Source: a virus
IMG/VR virus record: IMGVR_UViG_3300000956_000035
Span: 1-37,067 of that record
Strand: one strand, 5' to 3'
Length of the DNA: 37,067 nucleotides
Below are positions 5,776 to 13,416 of the stretch, piece after piece; position 1 is the first letter of the stretch; every line of letters begins with the position of its first letter. The notes under the pieces were generated by a model. That model did no database searches, was not told where the DNA came from, and was given only the letters and a program-made list of their open reading frames with translations. The position numbers were made by a program, and so were the translations under genes.

Positions 5776-6908
5776 TAGAAGCTCGCTACTCCTAAGACCA
5801 TCGGGGGACGGGACATCCACATGTTGAGCGTCTTCTCAAGAATCAGCTTCATTTCTCGCTCGTGCCTTGCGGATTCAATCGCGGCTTTCTCGGCGGCGGT
5901 CAGATTCGTAGTCCCCGCGTTGATAATCCGAGCTGCTTCCTGAGAGTCTTTTGCTGCGCCAGTGCCGCGGAGGCGTGTTTCCATGCCGCCGAATTCGCCA
6001 AGCTTCTTGCTACTACCCTTGCCGCCCGGCTTGCCAGCCTCAGCCAGTCTCGCCCCTAGCCAAGCGCCGGCACCACCAAAGACGCCGAAGCCGCTGGCGA
6101 CTTTAATCATCGACTCCCACCGCGCTGCCCCTAGCAGCAGTTCGGAGTTCATTCTGTCTAGTGCGGTCGTGAGATTGAAAATCTGCTGGTTAAGCAGCGT
6201 CATGGGGTCAACGCCGAGTGTCCGCATTTTGTCTGACCATTTCTCAGTTCCGTCGATGGCCGTGTTTAGCAGGTGCTCGATAGCCGGCGAGAGGCGGGCC
6301 ACAATCTTGTCTGTCGTGGCCTCCAAAATGAAATTGAGCTTCGACCATGCGTCATTCATCTTTTCGACGTTACGGGCGTCGATGTCTGAAATCCCCAAGT
6401 CAAACCGCTTGATGAGGTCCGCCGCTTCCTTGAATGCCTTGCCGCCTTGTTTCAATAACGGGAGCAACTTTGCGCCGGACTTGCCAAACAAATCCATCGC
6501 GGCCCGCGCTTGCTCGGCGGGGTCTTTGATTGCCGCAATCGCTTCGGCTTGCTGCAAGAACCGCTGGTCCAAGCTCATCCCACCAGAGCCAATTTTCTTG
6601 CTCATGTGGTCGATGGCTTGCGTCAAATCCTCCAAGCCAAGGCCGGCCATCTTCGCCCCAAGGGCCGCGGCTTGAATCGTCTCAAAGGAAGTGCCGAGCC
6701 GGTCAGCCACCTTGCTCATGGAGTCGATGCGTTCGGCACTGGCCGAAAATGCGTCGATGGCTTTGTTGACAGCACCGAACGCCGCCGCACCTATCGCAGC
6801 CCCAGTAATCAGCTTTCCCAGCGAGCCAACTACGCCGTTGACGCCGGACTTGATGCCCGTCGTGTCAGCGACAAACTTAATCGCCAGCGTTGCTATGTTG
6901 ACTGCCAT
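5775..6908 (-). CDS. Tail tape measure protein (short form)
   Basis: 377 residues. It fixes tail length and is threaded through the tube. An N-terminal segment (KFVADTTGIKSGVNGVVGSL) is followed by a Gly/Ala hydrophobic stretch (GAAIGAAAFGAV), then long helices with the MSKVADRLGTSFETIQ pattern seen in many tape measures, a KIGSGGMSLDQ loop, a second hydrophobic segment near residues 275-290 and a Lys/Gly hinge. It is short for this class. At roughly 0.15 nm per residue it predicts a tail of about 55 nm. It overlaps the frameshifted chaperone frame by 32 bases, as usual for this gene pair. Confidence 0.85.
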   Translation of the reverse strand: MAVNIATLAIKFVADTTGIKSGVNGVVGSLGKLITGAAIGAAAFGAVNKAIDAFSASAERIDSMSKVADRLGTSFETIQAAALGAKMAGLGLEDLTQAIDHMSKKIGSGGMSLDQRFLQQAEAIAAIKDPAEQARAAMDLFGKSGAKLLPLLKQGGKAFKEAADLIKRFDLGISDIDARNVEKMNDAWSKLNFILEATTDKIVARLSPAIEHLLNTAIDGTEKWSDKMRTLGVDPMTLLNQQIFNLTTALDRMNSELLLGAARWESMIKVASGFGVFGGAGAWLGARLAEAGKPGGKGSSKKLGEFGGMETRLRGTGAAKDSQEAARIINAGTTNLTAAEKAAIESARHEREMKLILEKTLNMWMSRPPMVLGVASF

Positions 6909-7194
6909 CTTTGTTTACCGCCGCCGCATCAAGTGCAGCACACATTTCCTCTAGCGACTTCTCCGAGGCTTCGCAGGACGGGAAAAGTTCTCTGAGCGTC
7001 CCTTTGAATCCCATGCTTGCCGCGATTGCCCAAACACCGAAGTCTTTTCGCTCCTGCCCGATCCGTTCCAACCTGCTGAATGCTTTTAGCTCTTCCCATT
7101 CGCGGGCCGTCATTCCCTGCTTGAGTTCTCGGATTGACCTGTAGCCGAGACTCAGGGCAAGCAGCAACTCGTCACGCCGCTTGCCCTCTCTCAG
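6877..7194 (-). CDS. Tail assembly chaperone, downstream (T-like) frame reached by -1 frameshift
   Basis: This frame has no independent ribosome site. It continues in -1 from the upstream chaperone at the slippery site and adds 105 residues. It begins LREGKRRDELLLALSLGY and contains MTAREWEELKAFSRLE with RIGQERKDFGVWAIAAS. This matches the lambda gpT / DUF4035-type pattern (residues resembling SREFAEW, then an E-R-x-D-x-R-like segment). The fused protein would be about 231 residues. In lambda the gpG-GT fusion binds the tape measure and recruits tube subunits, and the tape-measure gene follows here too. Confidence 0.8.
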   Translation of the reverse strand: MREGKRRDELLLALSLGYRSIRELKQGMTAREWEELKAFSRLERIGQERKDFGVWAIAASMGFKGTLRELFPSCEASEKSLEEMCAALDAAAVNKDGSQHSNAGD

Positions 7195-7200
7195 TTTTTT
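7155..7200 (-). promoter_or_regulatory. Programmed -1 ribosomal frameshift signal
   Basis: The heptamer A AAA AAC (7200 down to 7194) is in the correct phase, zero-frame codons AAA AAC, immediately before the stop TGA (7193-7191). Six bases later a stem begins: A7187 and GGGCAAGC (7186-7179) pair with GCTTGCCC (7162-7155) and T7154. Four more pairs, two of them G-U, extend it inward to an 8-base loop. Heptamer, spacer and stem match the textbook arrangement, and the -1 frame is exactly the T-like chaperone. Confidence 0.85.
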
Positions 7201-7571
7201 ACGATCTCCTCTACCTCCACTTCCCCGATGCCGTTGAGCTGCGACGCCGCGATGTACAATCGCTGAACTGCTTTGGTGCTCTTGCCGGCCAGCTTCTCGG
7301 CGGCTTCCTCAATCTGGCCTGGCGAGTAGGCAAACTTCCGCGCTTCGTCGCACAACGCGGACGCCACGGCGAAGGAACGGAAGCGGCGATTGTTCTCTTG
7401 CTTCCGCTGCTCCTTATAGGCGTTCCACGGCACCCAGAGCCGGTCGTCTTGCTCATCAGCGGTCATCTCCGCAATGCAGCAAGTCACCCCTTCGCCGAGT
7501 TCCGGCGTCGGGACAATCCGCACATTCAAGGTCGGTTCTGCGTTCAAAAGCTCGGCGCTAAACTGGGGCAC
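7191..7571 (-). CDS. Tail assembly chaperone, G-like
   Basis: 126 residues from GTG 7569-7571, chosen because AAAGGA lies eight bases upstream; an ATG at 7613 would overlap the previous gene by 56 bases. The protein has an N-terminal beta region (PTLNVRIVPTPELGEG) and a helical C-terminal half (FAVASALCDEARKF, then a region like YIAASQLNGIGE). It ends EEIVKN just before the slippery site. The length, the position between tube and tape measure, and the frameshift identify it as the gpG-type chaperone. Most ribosomes should stop here and a minority make the fusion. Confidence 0.85.
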   Translation of the reverse strand: MPQFSAELLNAEPTLNVRIVPTPELGEGVTCCIAEMTADEQDDRLWVPWNAYKEQRKQENNRRFRSFAVASALCDEARKFAYSPGQIEEAAEKLAGKSTKAVQRLYIAASQLNGIGEVEVEEIVKN

Positions 7572-7833
7572 AAACAATTTCCTTTCGATGCTCTGGCCAC
7601 TCGCAATTCCCATCGAGGTACTGAGTCGCCCACAGTCCTAGATGGCCGGTGTGGTTGGCGCAGTGTTCGATGAGGTAGCAGTGAGTGGTTCCGTCTTTCA
7701 AATCCGTCAGAATTTCGCACCGCCCGTTGTAGGTCTTGGGTAGTCCCGCCAGCGGGCGGAGTTCGCAAGCGCCGCCGACAAGGCAGCACGCACCACAGCG
7801 ATTGCATGGGAGGGTTGCCTGCGGAAGTTCCAT
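7558..7833 (-). CDS. YkgJ-like Cys-cluster metal-binding protein in the tail operon
   Basis: 91 residues from ATG 7831-7833, overlapping the tube-gene stop as TAATG. The N terminus has PCNRCGACC (C10, C13, C16, C17), then C23 and C39, and later HC and NCEW. The CxxCxxCC signature is that of the YkgJ/FliB-like zinc- or iron-chelating domain. Such proteins are normally cellular; here it lies between tail tube and tail chaperones. It could insert metal into a tail protein or be a small virion component. The end overlaps the chaperone start by 14 bases. Confidence 0.75.
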   Translation of the reverse strand: MELPQATLPCNRCGACCLVGGACELRPLAGLPKTYNGRCEILTDLKDGTTHCYLIEHCANHTGHLGLWATQYLDGNCEWPEHRKEIVCAPV

Positions 7834-8249
7834 TAGCCCCTCGTAATCGCCGTGGTGAGCTTGATGGTCACGGCCCGGTTCATTACCGTCTTGCCGTTCA
7901 AGGCCGGCGGCGCGAGGTTCTTGATGTAGCCCGTGAAGGTCCACGTCTTTGAGCTTGTGAGGTTCGCAAACGTGATGATGTTTGACGCCGTCGTGTAGGC
8001 GATTAACGCCGCGTCGAGAATTTCGTCGGTGTCCGCCCCCGGCGTCCAAATGTAGTTCAGGGTCAGCTCGCCGGTGTTGTAGGGACGGCTCGGCAAGAAC
8101 TGCTCGAAGGTCGAATCGAGCGTGGTCGTGTCCACATCGCTGCTGATGGCCAGCGTTGGCGGCGAAATGTCGATGACCTGCGTGACGGTCGTAGCCGCCC
8201 AAGACCACGTAATCCCCTGAGCAACTTTCTTTTCCTGTGCGATTGCCAT
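7833..8249 (-). CDS. Major tail (tube) protein
   Basis: 138 residues from ATG 8247-8249, with AAGGGA six bases upstream. Beta-rich with a typical small-tube layout: N-terminal strand region (ITWSWAATTVTQVIDIS), a loop-rich middle (TFEQFLPSRPYNTGELTL, NYIWTPG), and C-terminal strands (KTWTFTGYIKNLAPPAL, RAVTIKLTTAITRG). The order completion protein, tube, chaperones, tape measure makes this the tube subunit. Confidence 0.8.
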   Translation of the reverse strand: MAIAQEKKVAQGITWSWAATTVTQVIDISPPTLAISSDVDTTTLDSTFEQFLPSRPYNTGELTLNYIWTPGADTDEILDAALIAYTTASNIITFANLTSSKTWTFTGYIKNLAPPALNGKTVMNRAVTIKLTTAITRG

Positions 8250-8259
8250 GTGAAGTCCC

Positions 8260-8763
8260 TTATGGTTTGGAAGCGAGCCGAGCCGCCTCTGCGTTTGCAA
8301 ACTGGCTGATTTTGCTGGCGAACTTGGCTTGTGCTGCCGGCCCCGCTGTCCGTGCCGCCGCTGCCAAGTCGCCGTGTTTCTCTTCGGGGAAATGGGAGTA
8401 GCGGGAAGGCCGCATCGTCTTGGTCCCTGCCGCCTTTGCCGTGGCCTTCGCCTTGGCGGAAAGCACCTTGGCCCCTCGCTTAGTCCGCACGCCCGTTAGT
8501 CCCTTACCGGCCCCCACAAGTCCCCAGGCTGGCTTATCGTGGTGAGCGGGGTTGCGGGAGGCTTGGGGAACGCGAACCTTCACCCGTTGACTCTTGGCGA
8601 GCAGGCCGGTCTTGGAGTGCCGCCGCAAGTTGCTGACGACTTGGTTCTTGACGACGCCCAGGGCCGCGTTAAGGGCGACACGAGTGCCGCGCGTCTGGAC
8701 GCCATGAGCGAAGCCGGATAGCGCCCGTAACGCTTGGGGAACGCCTTGGAGGGTGATGTTCAC
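8260..8763 (-). CDS. HK97 gp10-like tail completion protein
   Basis: 167 residues, very basic. It opens with MNITLQGVPQALRALSGF and continues with a helix containing ALNAALGVVKNQVVSNL and a Lys/Ala-rich middle (LSAKAKATAKAAGTK). It ends with helices (ISQFANAEAARLASKP). The N-terminal strand-then-helix pattern with a central helix followed by KTGLL is that of the gp10 / minor tail family. It overlaps the previous gene by four bases and precedes the tube gene by 10. Confidence 0.75.
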   Translation of the reverse strand: MNITLQGVPQALRALSGFAHGVQTRGTRVALNAALGVVKNQVVSNLRRHSKTGLLAKSQRVKVRVPQASRNPAHHDKPAWGLVGAGKGLTGVRTKRGAKVLSAKAKATAKAAGTKTMRPSRYSHFPEEKHGDLAAAARTAGPAAQAKFASKISQFANAEAARLASKP

Positions 8764-9167
8764 GGGAACACCTCCAACTGCATGTCAGAGGTGAAAATGC
8801 GTTCGGCGGCGTTGATTTTTACGTAGTCGTCTTTTTGGTTCTGACAGAACAAGGTGGCCGTTCTACTTCCAAACGTCGCCTTAACGGCCTTGTGGCAACG
8901 AGTCCTGACGAGCGTAGCGAGTGCAGCGGCTTCCTTGATGTTCCTGCCGCAGCATTCCAGGTCGAAGATAACCTTGTCTGGCGGGTCGCCTATGGCATCG
9001 TCCAGGCAGTCAAACTGCTCGTCGCCATCATCAGCACGCACGTACCAGATAAACGGCACGACAGGAGTTTCCGGCACGTAGTTTTCGTGAATGCGCGTAC
9101 CTACTTTTGCGGAAATCGCTGAGTCCGATTGCAAGTAGGTCTTTAGGTCAGCATCCACCGTCGCCAT
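8760..9167 (-). CDS. Tail terminator protein, DUF3168-like
   Basis: 135 residues. The start (VDADLKTYLQSDSAISAKVG and RIHENYVPE) fits the DUF3168 / gpU-like pattern of an N-terminal helix, 'aKVG.RI', then strands. The middle has DLECCGRNIKEAAALATLV, matching the core helix of the family. It caps the tail tube at the head-proximal end. Four-base overlaps link it with both neighbours. Confidence 0.8.
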   Translation of the reverse strand: MATVDADLKTYLQSDSAISAKVGTRIHENYVPETPVVPFIWYVRADDGDEQFDCLDDAIGDPPDKVIFDLECCGRNIKEAAALATLVRTRCHKAVKATFGSRTATLFCQNQKDDYVKINAAERIFTSDMQLEVFP

Positions 9168-9520
9168 TACTTCGCCTCCGTCGCAATTACCACTTCCGTG
9201 CCGCCGTTCTCTCCCTCGTTGATCTCCTCGATGCGGAATGTCCGGTTCTGTGTTGTCCCGTCGTTCATCAGCCGCTTCTCAAATGGGTCAATCAAATAGT
9301 CTTTTGGCGTAACCTGCCTCAGCGGGTCCGCGTAGTATTCAAATTGGTATGTTCCAGACGGCCAGTCGGTATGAGCAACTTCCGTCTTGGTTCCACCTAT
9401 ATGCGTCCTGCTACAGGGAACCATTCTCCGCACGCAGGTATCCTGCCCCTGCAATCCGCCAGTTTCGTCGGTGGCCTCGGTAGGCCGCATGACGTTGACG
9501 ACGTCAATAAAACCTCTCAC
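9167..9520 (-). CDS. Head closure / head-tail joining protein (by position)
   Basis: 117 residues, beta-rich (VNVMRPTEATDETGG at the start, ending FRIEEINEGENGGTEVVI). This is the look of small SPP1 gp16-like head-closure proteins, whose C terminus usually describes an N-[RK]-x-[FY]-x-I strand; here NRTFRIEEI fits. It lies between the connector and the DUF3168-like protein, the normal place. It overlaps the connector by four bases. Confidence 0.7.
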   Translation of the reverse strand: MRGFIDVVNVMRPTEATDETGGLQGQDTCVRRMVPCSRTHIGGTKTEVAHTDWPSGTYQFEYYADPLRQVTPKDYLIDPFEKRLMNDGTTQNRTFRIEEINEGENGGTEVVIATEAK

Positions 9521-10125
9521 GAGTAGTTATTCCATTTCAGGCCGTCGATTAACGATTCGTAAGCCATCGAAATATCTGGTGCGATGGTTCCAACCGTCAC
9601 AATTCCTCGATTTTCAAACCAGTGGCTGATGAGCAACTTGCAGGCGTGCTTGGCCTGAGCCGGCACCGTCGCCTGAGTTGCGTAACCAGCCGTGACCGTG
9701 ATCGTGATGCCGTTTACGTCGCTCCGATTCACCGGCCACGTTTCGTTGTAAACCAGCTTCACAATCGGGCAGACGGTGTACGTGTCCAGGCTGTAATAGC
9801 TGGCGGACCATGTTTGCGTCGTGCCGGCAGTATCCGGGTAGGTAATCGAGCTGATGGCAGTAATCGGCCTGATGCTCGGCAGCTCAAACCAGTCAGCGTT
9901 TGCGGGAAAGTCGTTCCGCTTGGTGACATAGGTTCCCGTGCAGCAGACGATTCCAGCGTCTCGCTCCACCGTCTCGCGGGCGGTCTTGATGAGGTCGAAG
10001 AGGTCCAGGTCGTGAGCGGTATTGGTGCCGAGGTTGCATTGCCGGCGCACTTCGTCCATCGTCACCGGCTCGAAGGTCGGAACCGCCGAGCGAACCCACT
10101 TCGTTGATGGATAGGTTGCGAGCAC
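9517..10125 (-). CDS. Head-tail connector (gp6 / phiE125 gp8-like)
   Basis: 202 residues from GTG 10123-10125, two bases after the preceding stop; no ATG is plausible. It has the family layout: an N-terminal 'EPVTMDEVRRQCNLG' helix, a long helix (LDLFDLIKTARETVERDAGI), then 'PSIRPITAISSITYPD' strands. C-terminal helices follow (AKHACKLLISHWFENR). It would sit under the portal in the neck of the particle. Confidence 0.85.
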   Translation of the reverse strand: MLATYPSTKWVRSAVPTFEPVTMDEVRRQCNLGTNTAHDLDLFDLIKTARETVERDAGIVCCTGTYVTKRNDFPANADWFELPSIRPITAISSITYPDTAGTTQTWSASYYSLDTYTVCPIVKLVYNETWPVNRSDVNGITITVTAGYATQATVPAQAKHACKLLISHWFENRGIVTVGTIAPDISMAYESLIDGLKWNNYS

Positions 10126-10127
10126 GC

Positions 10128-10562
10128 TTACGGCCTGTAGTACAGGATGATTTGCCCGGTCTTGGAGTTGCCAGCGTTGTTGACGGTGACCGTCAGCTTG
10201 TCGCAGACGACTGGCCACGCTCCCACTCGCCCAGTCCCCGCTGTGTCCTCCAGCGGGAGATAGGTTTCCAGCGAAGTCGTTGTGTGGCGGGCAATGAGGG
10301 CGGCAATCGCCACATCGTCCATATGAATCGAGAGGTCCACACCCTCTTCGTCCGTCAGAACAACGTCCCAGTTGGCGGTCGGAGCATCGGAGCCAGGGTC
10401 CGTGACGATCTTGATAAGCTCGCCGGAAATCTTAGTCGTGGTCCCGGCTACCGATCCGGTCGTGTCATCCGTGACAAAGTCGGCAATCACCTTGCGGATG
10501 CTGCCGCTGGAATCTGCCCCAACGCCATCGACGTAGGTGAACGTCATGCTGCTACCGGCCAT
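10128..10562 (-). CDS. Virion protein of unknown family in the head operon
   Basis: 144 residues, beta-rich, with MTFTYVDGVGADSSGSI at the start, a central DEEGVDLSIHMDDVAI segment and a C-terminal strand GQIILYYRP. The pattern 'GSIRKVIADFVTDD..G.V.G.T' with later GELIKIVTDPG is often seen in small phage structural proteins linked to the capsid. Role not established; decoration or fibre adaptor are the best guesses. Confidence 0.7.
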   Translation of the reverse strand: MAGSSMTFTYVDGVGADSSGSIRKVIADFVTDDTTGSVAGTTTKISGELIKIVTDPGSDAPTANWDVVLTDEEGVDLSIHMDDVAIAALIARHTTTSLETYLPLEDTAGTGRVGAWPVVCDKLTVTVNNAGNSKTGQIILYYRP

Positions 10563-10571
10563 GCGCCACTC

Positions 10572-11327
10572 CTAGCGAAGTTGGAAGATGCGATAACCCA
10601 TGATGTGCATGATGGGGTCGTTGGTTCCTGCGGTCTGACACACAAACGACGGGTAGATAGCGACAACCGGAATGTTCGCCGTCGCCGTGTTAGTCCCGGT
10701 CAGAACGCCGTTGATGTATTGCTCCACTTCCGTCACGCCGTTGACGTAGAAGCCGAGCTTGATGTAGGTGTCTTCGGCAATCGTCGCCGCCGCGCGGGTG
10801 GCTCCGGCCCCGGCCTTCTCCCCGGTGAATAGCAGCACGCCATCATCGGTCACGCACTGCCAGCCGATATGGTTTGCCGAGCTGTTGGCGCTGGTGGCAA
10901 TCAGCGTGGTGTCCAGTTCGGACAAGCCCACGAACAATTCCACCTTGTCAAAGGTGTCCACGATCTTGATTTTGAATTCGGCCCAGATATGCTTCCCAGC
11001 CGCCGGAATGAAGCACGCCTTGTTGTGCTGTAGCGTGGCCCCCTGCGTATCGGTGGTGCTGTTGCAATCGAGCAGCAAAGTACCAGGGGCCGCCGTGCTG
11101 ATTGCCGCCGTCCCCGCCGTCGCCTGAGTCAGAACGTAATCCCCGGTCGTGGCGGCGGCATCGTACGAGTGCCACCGCTCATCAAGCAAGAAGCCCATCA
11201 TGGGGTCGTGAAGGTACTCCATCAGCGGACACGTTTTCCACAGATTTCCGGAATAGCCAGCCGACAATGAGGGGTCGTAATGCGACACGCGACGGCTGCC
11301 GGGGTCGGTATATCCTCTTGACGCCAT
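10572..11327 (-). CDS. Capsid-surface or head-fibre protein with a jelly-roll-like domain
   Basis: 251 residues. AAGGAG six bases upstream supports ATG 11327. The N terminus is Arg/Gly/Tyr-rich. Residues from about 55 to the end look like a ConA/LamG-type beta sandwich (FIPAAGKHIWAEFKIKI, KVELFVGLSEL, YIKLGFYVNGVTEVEQY). It is encoded just after the capsid gene group, so surface decoration of the head with a carbohydrate-binding fold is a reasonable inference. Confidence 0.7.
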   Translation of the reverse strand: MASRGYTDPGSRRVSHYDPSLSAGYSGNLWKTCPLMEYLHDPMMGFLLDERWHSYDAAATTGDYVLTQATAGTAAISTAAPGTLLLDCNSTTDTQGATLQHNKACFIPAAGKHIWAEFKIKIVDTFDKVELFVGLSELDTTLIATSANSSANHIGWQCVTDDGVLLFTGEKAGAGATRAAATIAEDTYIKLGFYVNGVTEVEQYINGVLTGTNTATANIPVVAIYPSFVCQTAGTNDPIMHIMGYRIFQLR

Positions 11328-11389
11328 GAGTAGCTCCTTGTGGTAACGAGGCTCGTGCCCCGGCGAATGGAATCGCGGTCAAAACACGA

Positions 11390-11860
11390 TTAGGTGAGGG
11401 CCGTGGCGGGAACGTCCTGCGCGTAGCGAGCACCTTCAAACAGGATGATGATGCCGCCCAGCCGTGGAGAGTCAGTGCCTTCAACGCACTTCAGGCAGCA
11501 ATACTTGTAGCCAGTGTCCCCCAGCTCCTCCACGTCCACCTCGATCCAGTAAATCTGATTCGAGCCGGCGGTGCTGAGAAACCCAGACGTGGTTGCGGCG
11601 GTGTATGCCCCTTCCACGTCGCTAGTGCTCATCACCTTGTAGCGGAACGGGATTGCCGTGCTGTTTGTCGGCGGGTCGGCGGTATCGTCGCCGGCCAGAA
11701 CCGTGAACGTGCTGGTCCCTGTCGCGCCCACGCCGTGGTGAGCGAGGAAGATGATTTTGCTATAGCCCTTCGTATTCACCACGTCGCTGTAGACGGTGGA
11801 GGCGAAAGCATCGGCCACGGCGTTTAGCCCAATGGCGAAATGAGTAATTTGAGCCGGCAT
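11390..11860 (-). CDS. Probable capsid decoration protein
   Basis: 156 residues, directly after the major capsid gene (31-base gap). It is beta-rich with a hydrophobic N-terminal segment (HFAIGLNAVADAFAS) and strands such as KIIFLAHHGVG and IYWIEVDVEEL. The gene position immediately after the capsid protein is typical of decoration or stabilising proteins. I do not recognise a named family. Confidence 0.65.
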   Translation of the reverse strand: MPAQITHFAIGLNAVADAFASTVYSDVVNTKGYSKIIFLAHHGVGATGTSTFTVLAGDDTADPPTNSTAIPFRYKVMSTSDVEGAYTAATTSGFLSTAGSNQIYWIEVDVEELGDTGYKYCCLKCVEGTDSPRLGGIIILFEGARYAQDVPATALT

Positions 11861-11891
11861 GTCAATTCTCCGAAATGGTTGCGTTTACGGG

Positions 11892-13244
11892 TTAGGCGCG
11901 GGTGTCGAGTTTGACGAACGGGCTCTGCGTAGCCGAGCCCTTGAACGGCGTGAGAGCCGAATTCCAAACCGGCTGGGCGTCGTAACGGTAGATAAACCGG
12001 AACGTGTTTTCGTTCGTGGTGAAGCGAACGTGAATCGAGCTGTCCGCCTGCATCCCGCCCTTCTCGATTCCGAGCATCTGGGTAAAGTCCACCAGCATGA
12101 TGTCACCCGTGGTGCCGAGCGTGGCACAGTATTCCACGGGGATAACCGGACGGCCCTTGATGCGGGTCACGCCCTGCTCATCAGTGCGAATGAAATTCGC
12201 CGGAATGCCGGAGGTGCCCACTGCGTGGTAGAGAAGGTCCAGTTGCGGCTCCACGTCTTGATTGACGATCCAGACCGCGTTAGCCCGCGAGCGTGCCCAG
12301 AGCCGCGCCCACATTTTGATGAGGTTTTCGTACTTGACCGTGGCTGCGTCCTGATTGGTTTCCTTGGCCACGCTAACTACGGCCCCGCTGTTGAGCACAC
12401 CGAGCGGCTTGCCGGCTCCGTCGCCGTTCACCAAGGAGTCTTCCTTCATGAAGTTCATTTCCTCGCTAAAGGCTTGCGAGAAAACGGAACCAACCGCCGA
12501 TGCGTCCTGCAAGAGGCGATTCGTGACGTAGGCCAGGCCGATGAGGTCTTTTAGCTCAAGTTCCATTTGGCGGAACTTGGGCTTCTTGGCGGTCGCGGCG
12601 TCGGCTTCAGCTCCCCAGTAGACTTGGACGCCACCCCAGCGGGAGCCGGTTGCCCGACTGGTTTCGTCCACGGCGAGAATCTTGAGCCCGTCGCTATTGG
12701 CTCCGATTTGGATCGTCCGCACTTTGGAAGCAATCTGCCCGATGTCGTTCATCCGGGTCAGAAGTTCCGAAGCGAAGTCCTTTTGAATGAGGTAGCCGCC
12801 GTCGCTAGGGACGTTGGCCACAGCTGCCCCGGTCGCGGGGGCCAGGCTTTCCCACTTGAGGCGGTTGTCTTCGCGGCCAGACATGGCCACGCCTGCGATG
12901 GCCTGGAGCTGCTCGCCCAGGCTCTTGAACGCGGGCGGGGCAACGGGGTCGATGCGGGTGACTGCCAGCGTATCGGGCTGGGTCTGCCGCCCGCCGCTCT
13001 TGGTCAGGTCCGCGGCGAGGGTTTCGGTCGCAGCGTCAAGGCCTGCATCGCCTTCCTCGGATTCGATTTCCGTGGAGAGCGTGGCGGCCTCGGCGAGATT
13101 CGCCTTGATCTTGGTCCGCTCAACTTCGCTATAGGGTCGATTGGCAAGCTCGCGGGCCTTTTTGAAGGTCGCGTTTTCCTCTTGCAGAGCGGAACGTCGC
13201 TGCTTTTTTTCGAGAATGGTCGGCACTTTGAAAGCCTCCGTCAT
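11892..13244 (-). CDS. Major capsid protein, HK97 fold with N-terminal scaffold domain
   Basis: About 450 residues from ATG 13242-13244 (an in-frame TTG lies at 13259); neither start has a clear ribosome site. Residues 1 to about 75 form a charged helical region (KKQRRSALQEENATFKKARE), the delta/scaffold domain normally removed by the protease. The HK97 core follows with IGQIASKVRTIQIG, the hallmark strand-helix KFRQMELELKDLIGLAYVTN, the SEEMNFMKEDSLVNGDGAG loop and GKPLGVLNSG. A large RNA structure precedes the gene and may control its high expression. Confidence 0.9.
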   Translation of the reverse strand: MTEAFKVPTILEKKQRRSALQEENATFKKARELANRPYSEVERTKIKANLAEAATLSTEIESEEGDAGLDAATETLAADLTKSGGRQTQPDTLAVTRIDPVAPPAFKSLGEQLQAIAGVAMSGREDNRLKWESLAPATGAAVANVPSDGGYLIQKDFASELLTRMNDIGQIASKVRTIQIGANSDGLKILAVDETSRATGSRWGGVQVYWGAEADAATAKKPKFRQMELELKDLIGLAYVTNRLLQDASAVGSVFSQAFSEEMNFMKEDSLVNGDGAGKPLGVLNSGAVVSVAKETNQDAATVKYENLIKMWARLWARSRANAVWIVNQDVEPQLDLLYHAVGTSGIPANFIRTDEQGVTRIKGRPVIPVEYCATLGTTGDIMLVDFTQMLGIEKGGMQADSSIHVRFTTNENTFRFIYRYDAQPVWNSALTPFKGSATQSPFVKLDTRA

Positions 13245-13265
13245 GGGGGCCAGTGCCAAAAGTAA

Positions 13266-13336
13266 ACGCCAAGGGGCTTAGGACCACTGGCCCAGTTGTG
13301 AGACTGGGAACCAGATAGCCGGAAGCCGCTTGGCGT
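13266..13336 (-). ncRNA. Large two-tier stem-loop in the capsid gene leader
   Basis: Outer stem: 13266-13279 pairs with 13323-13336 over 13 of 14 positions with a single mismatch (ACGCCAAG then GGCTT). Inner hairpin: CTGG and CCCAGT (13287-13296) pair with ACTGGG (13303-13308) and CCAG (13311-13314), with two bulged A and a 6-base loop. The 3' base of the stem is 22 bases ahead of the capsid ATG and is followed by TTTACTTTT on the transcribed strand. It could be an attenuator, a processing or stabilising element, or a protein-binding leader. Confidence 0.6.
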
Positions 13337-13416
13337 CTTACGCTCTATCGTCGTGTTGAATTGTGAACGGATTTCTCCGCCGCTGATGTAACCTTATTCG
13401 ATTCTGCCGCTTGAGT

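Noticed and set aside
5962-6675. Long + strand frame (237 codons) over the tape measure gene
   Set aside because: Antisense of a strongly supported gene; the Pro/Ser/Ala-rich protein is a typical reverse-complement shadow.
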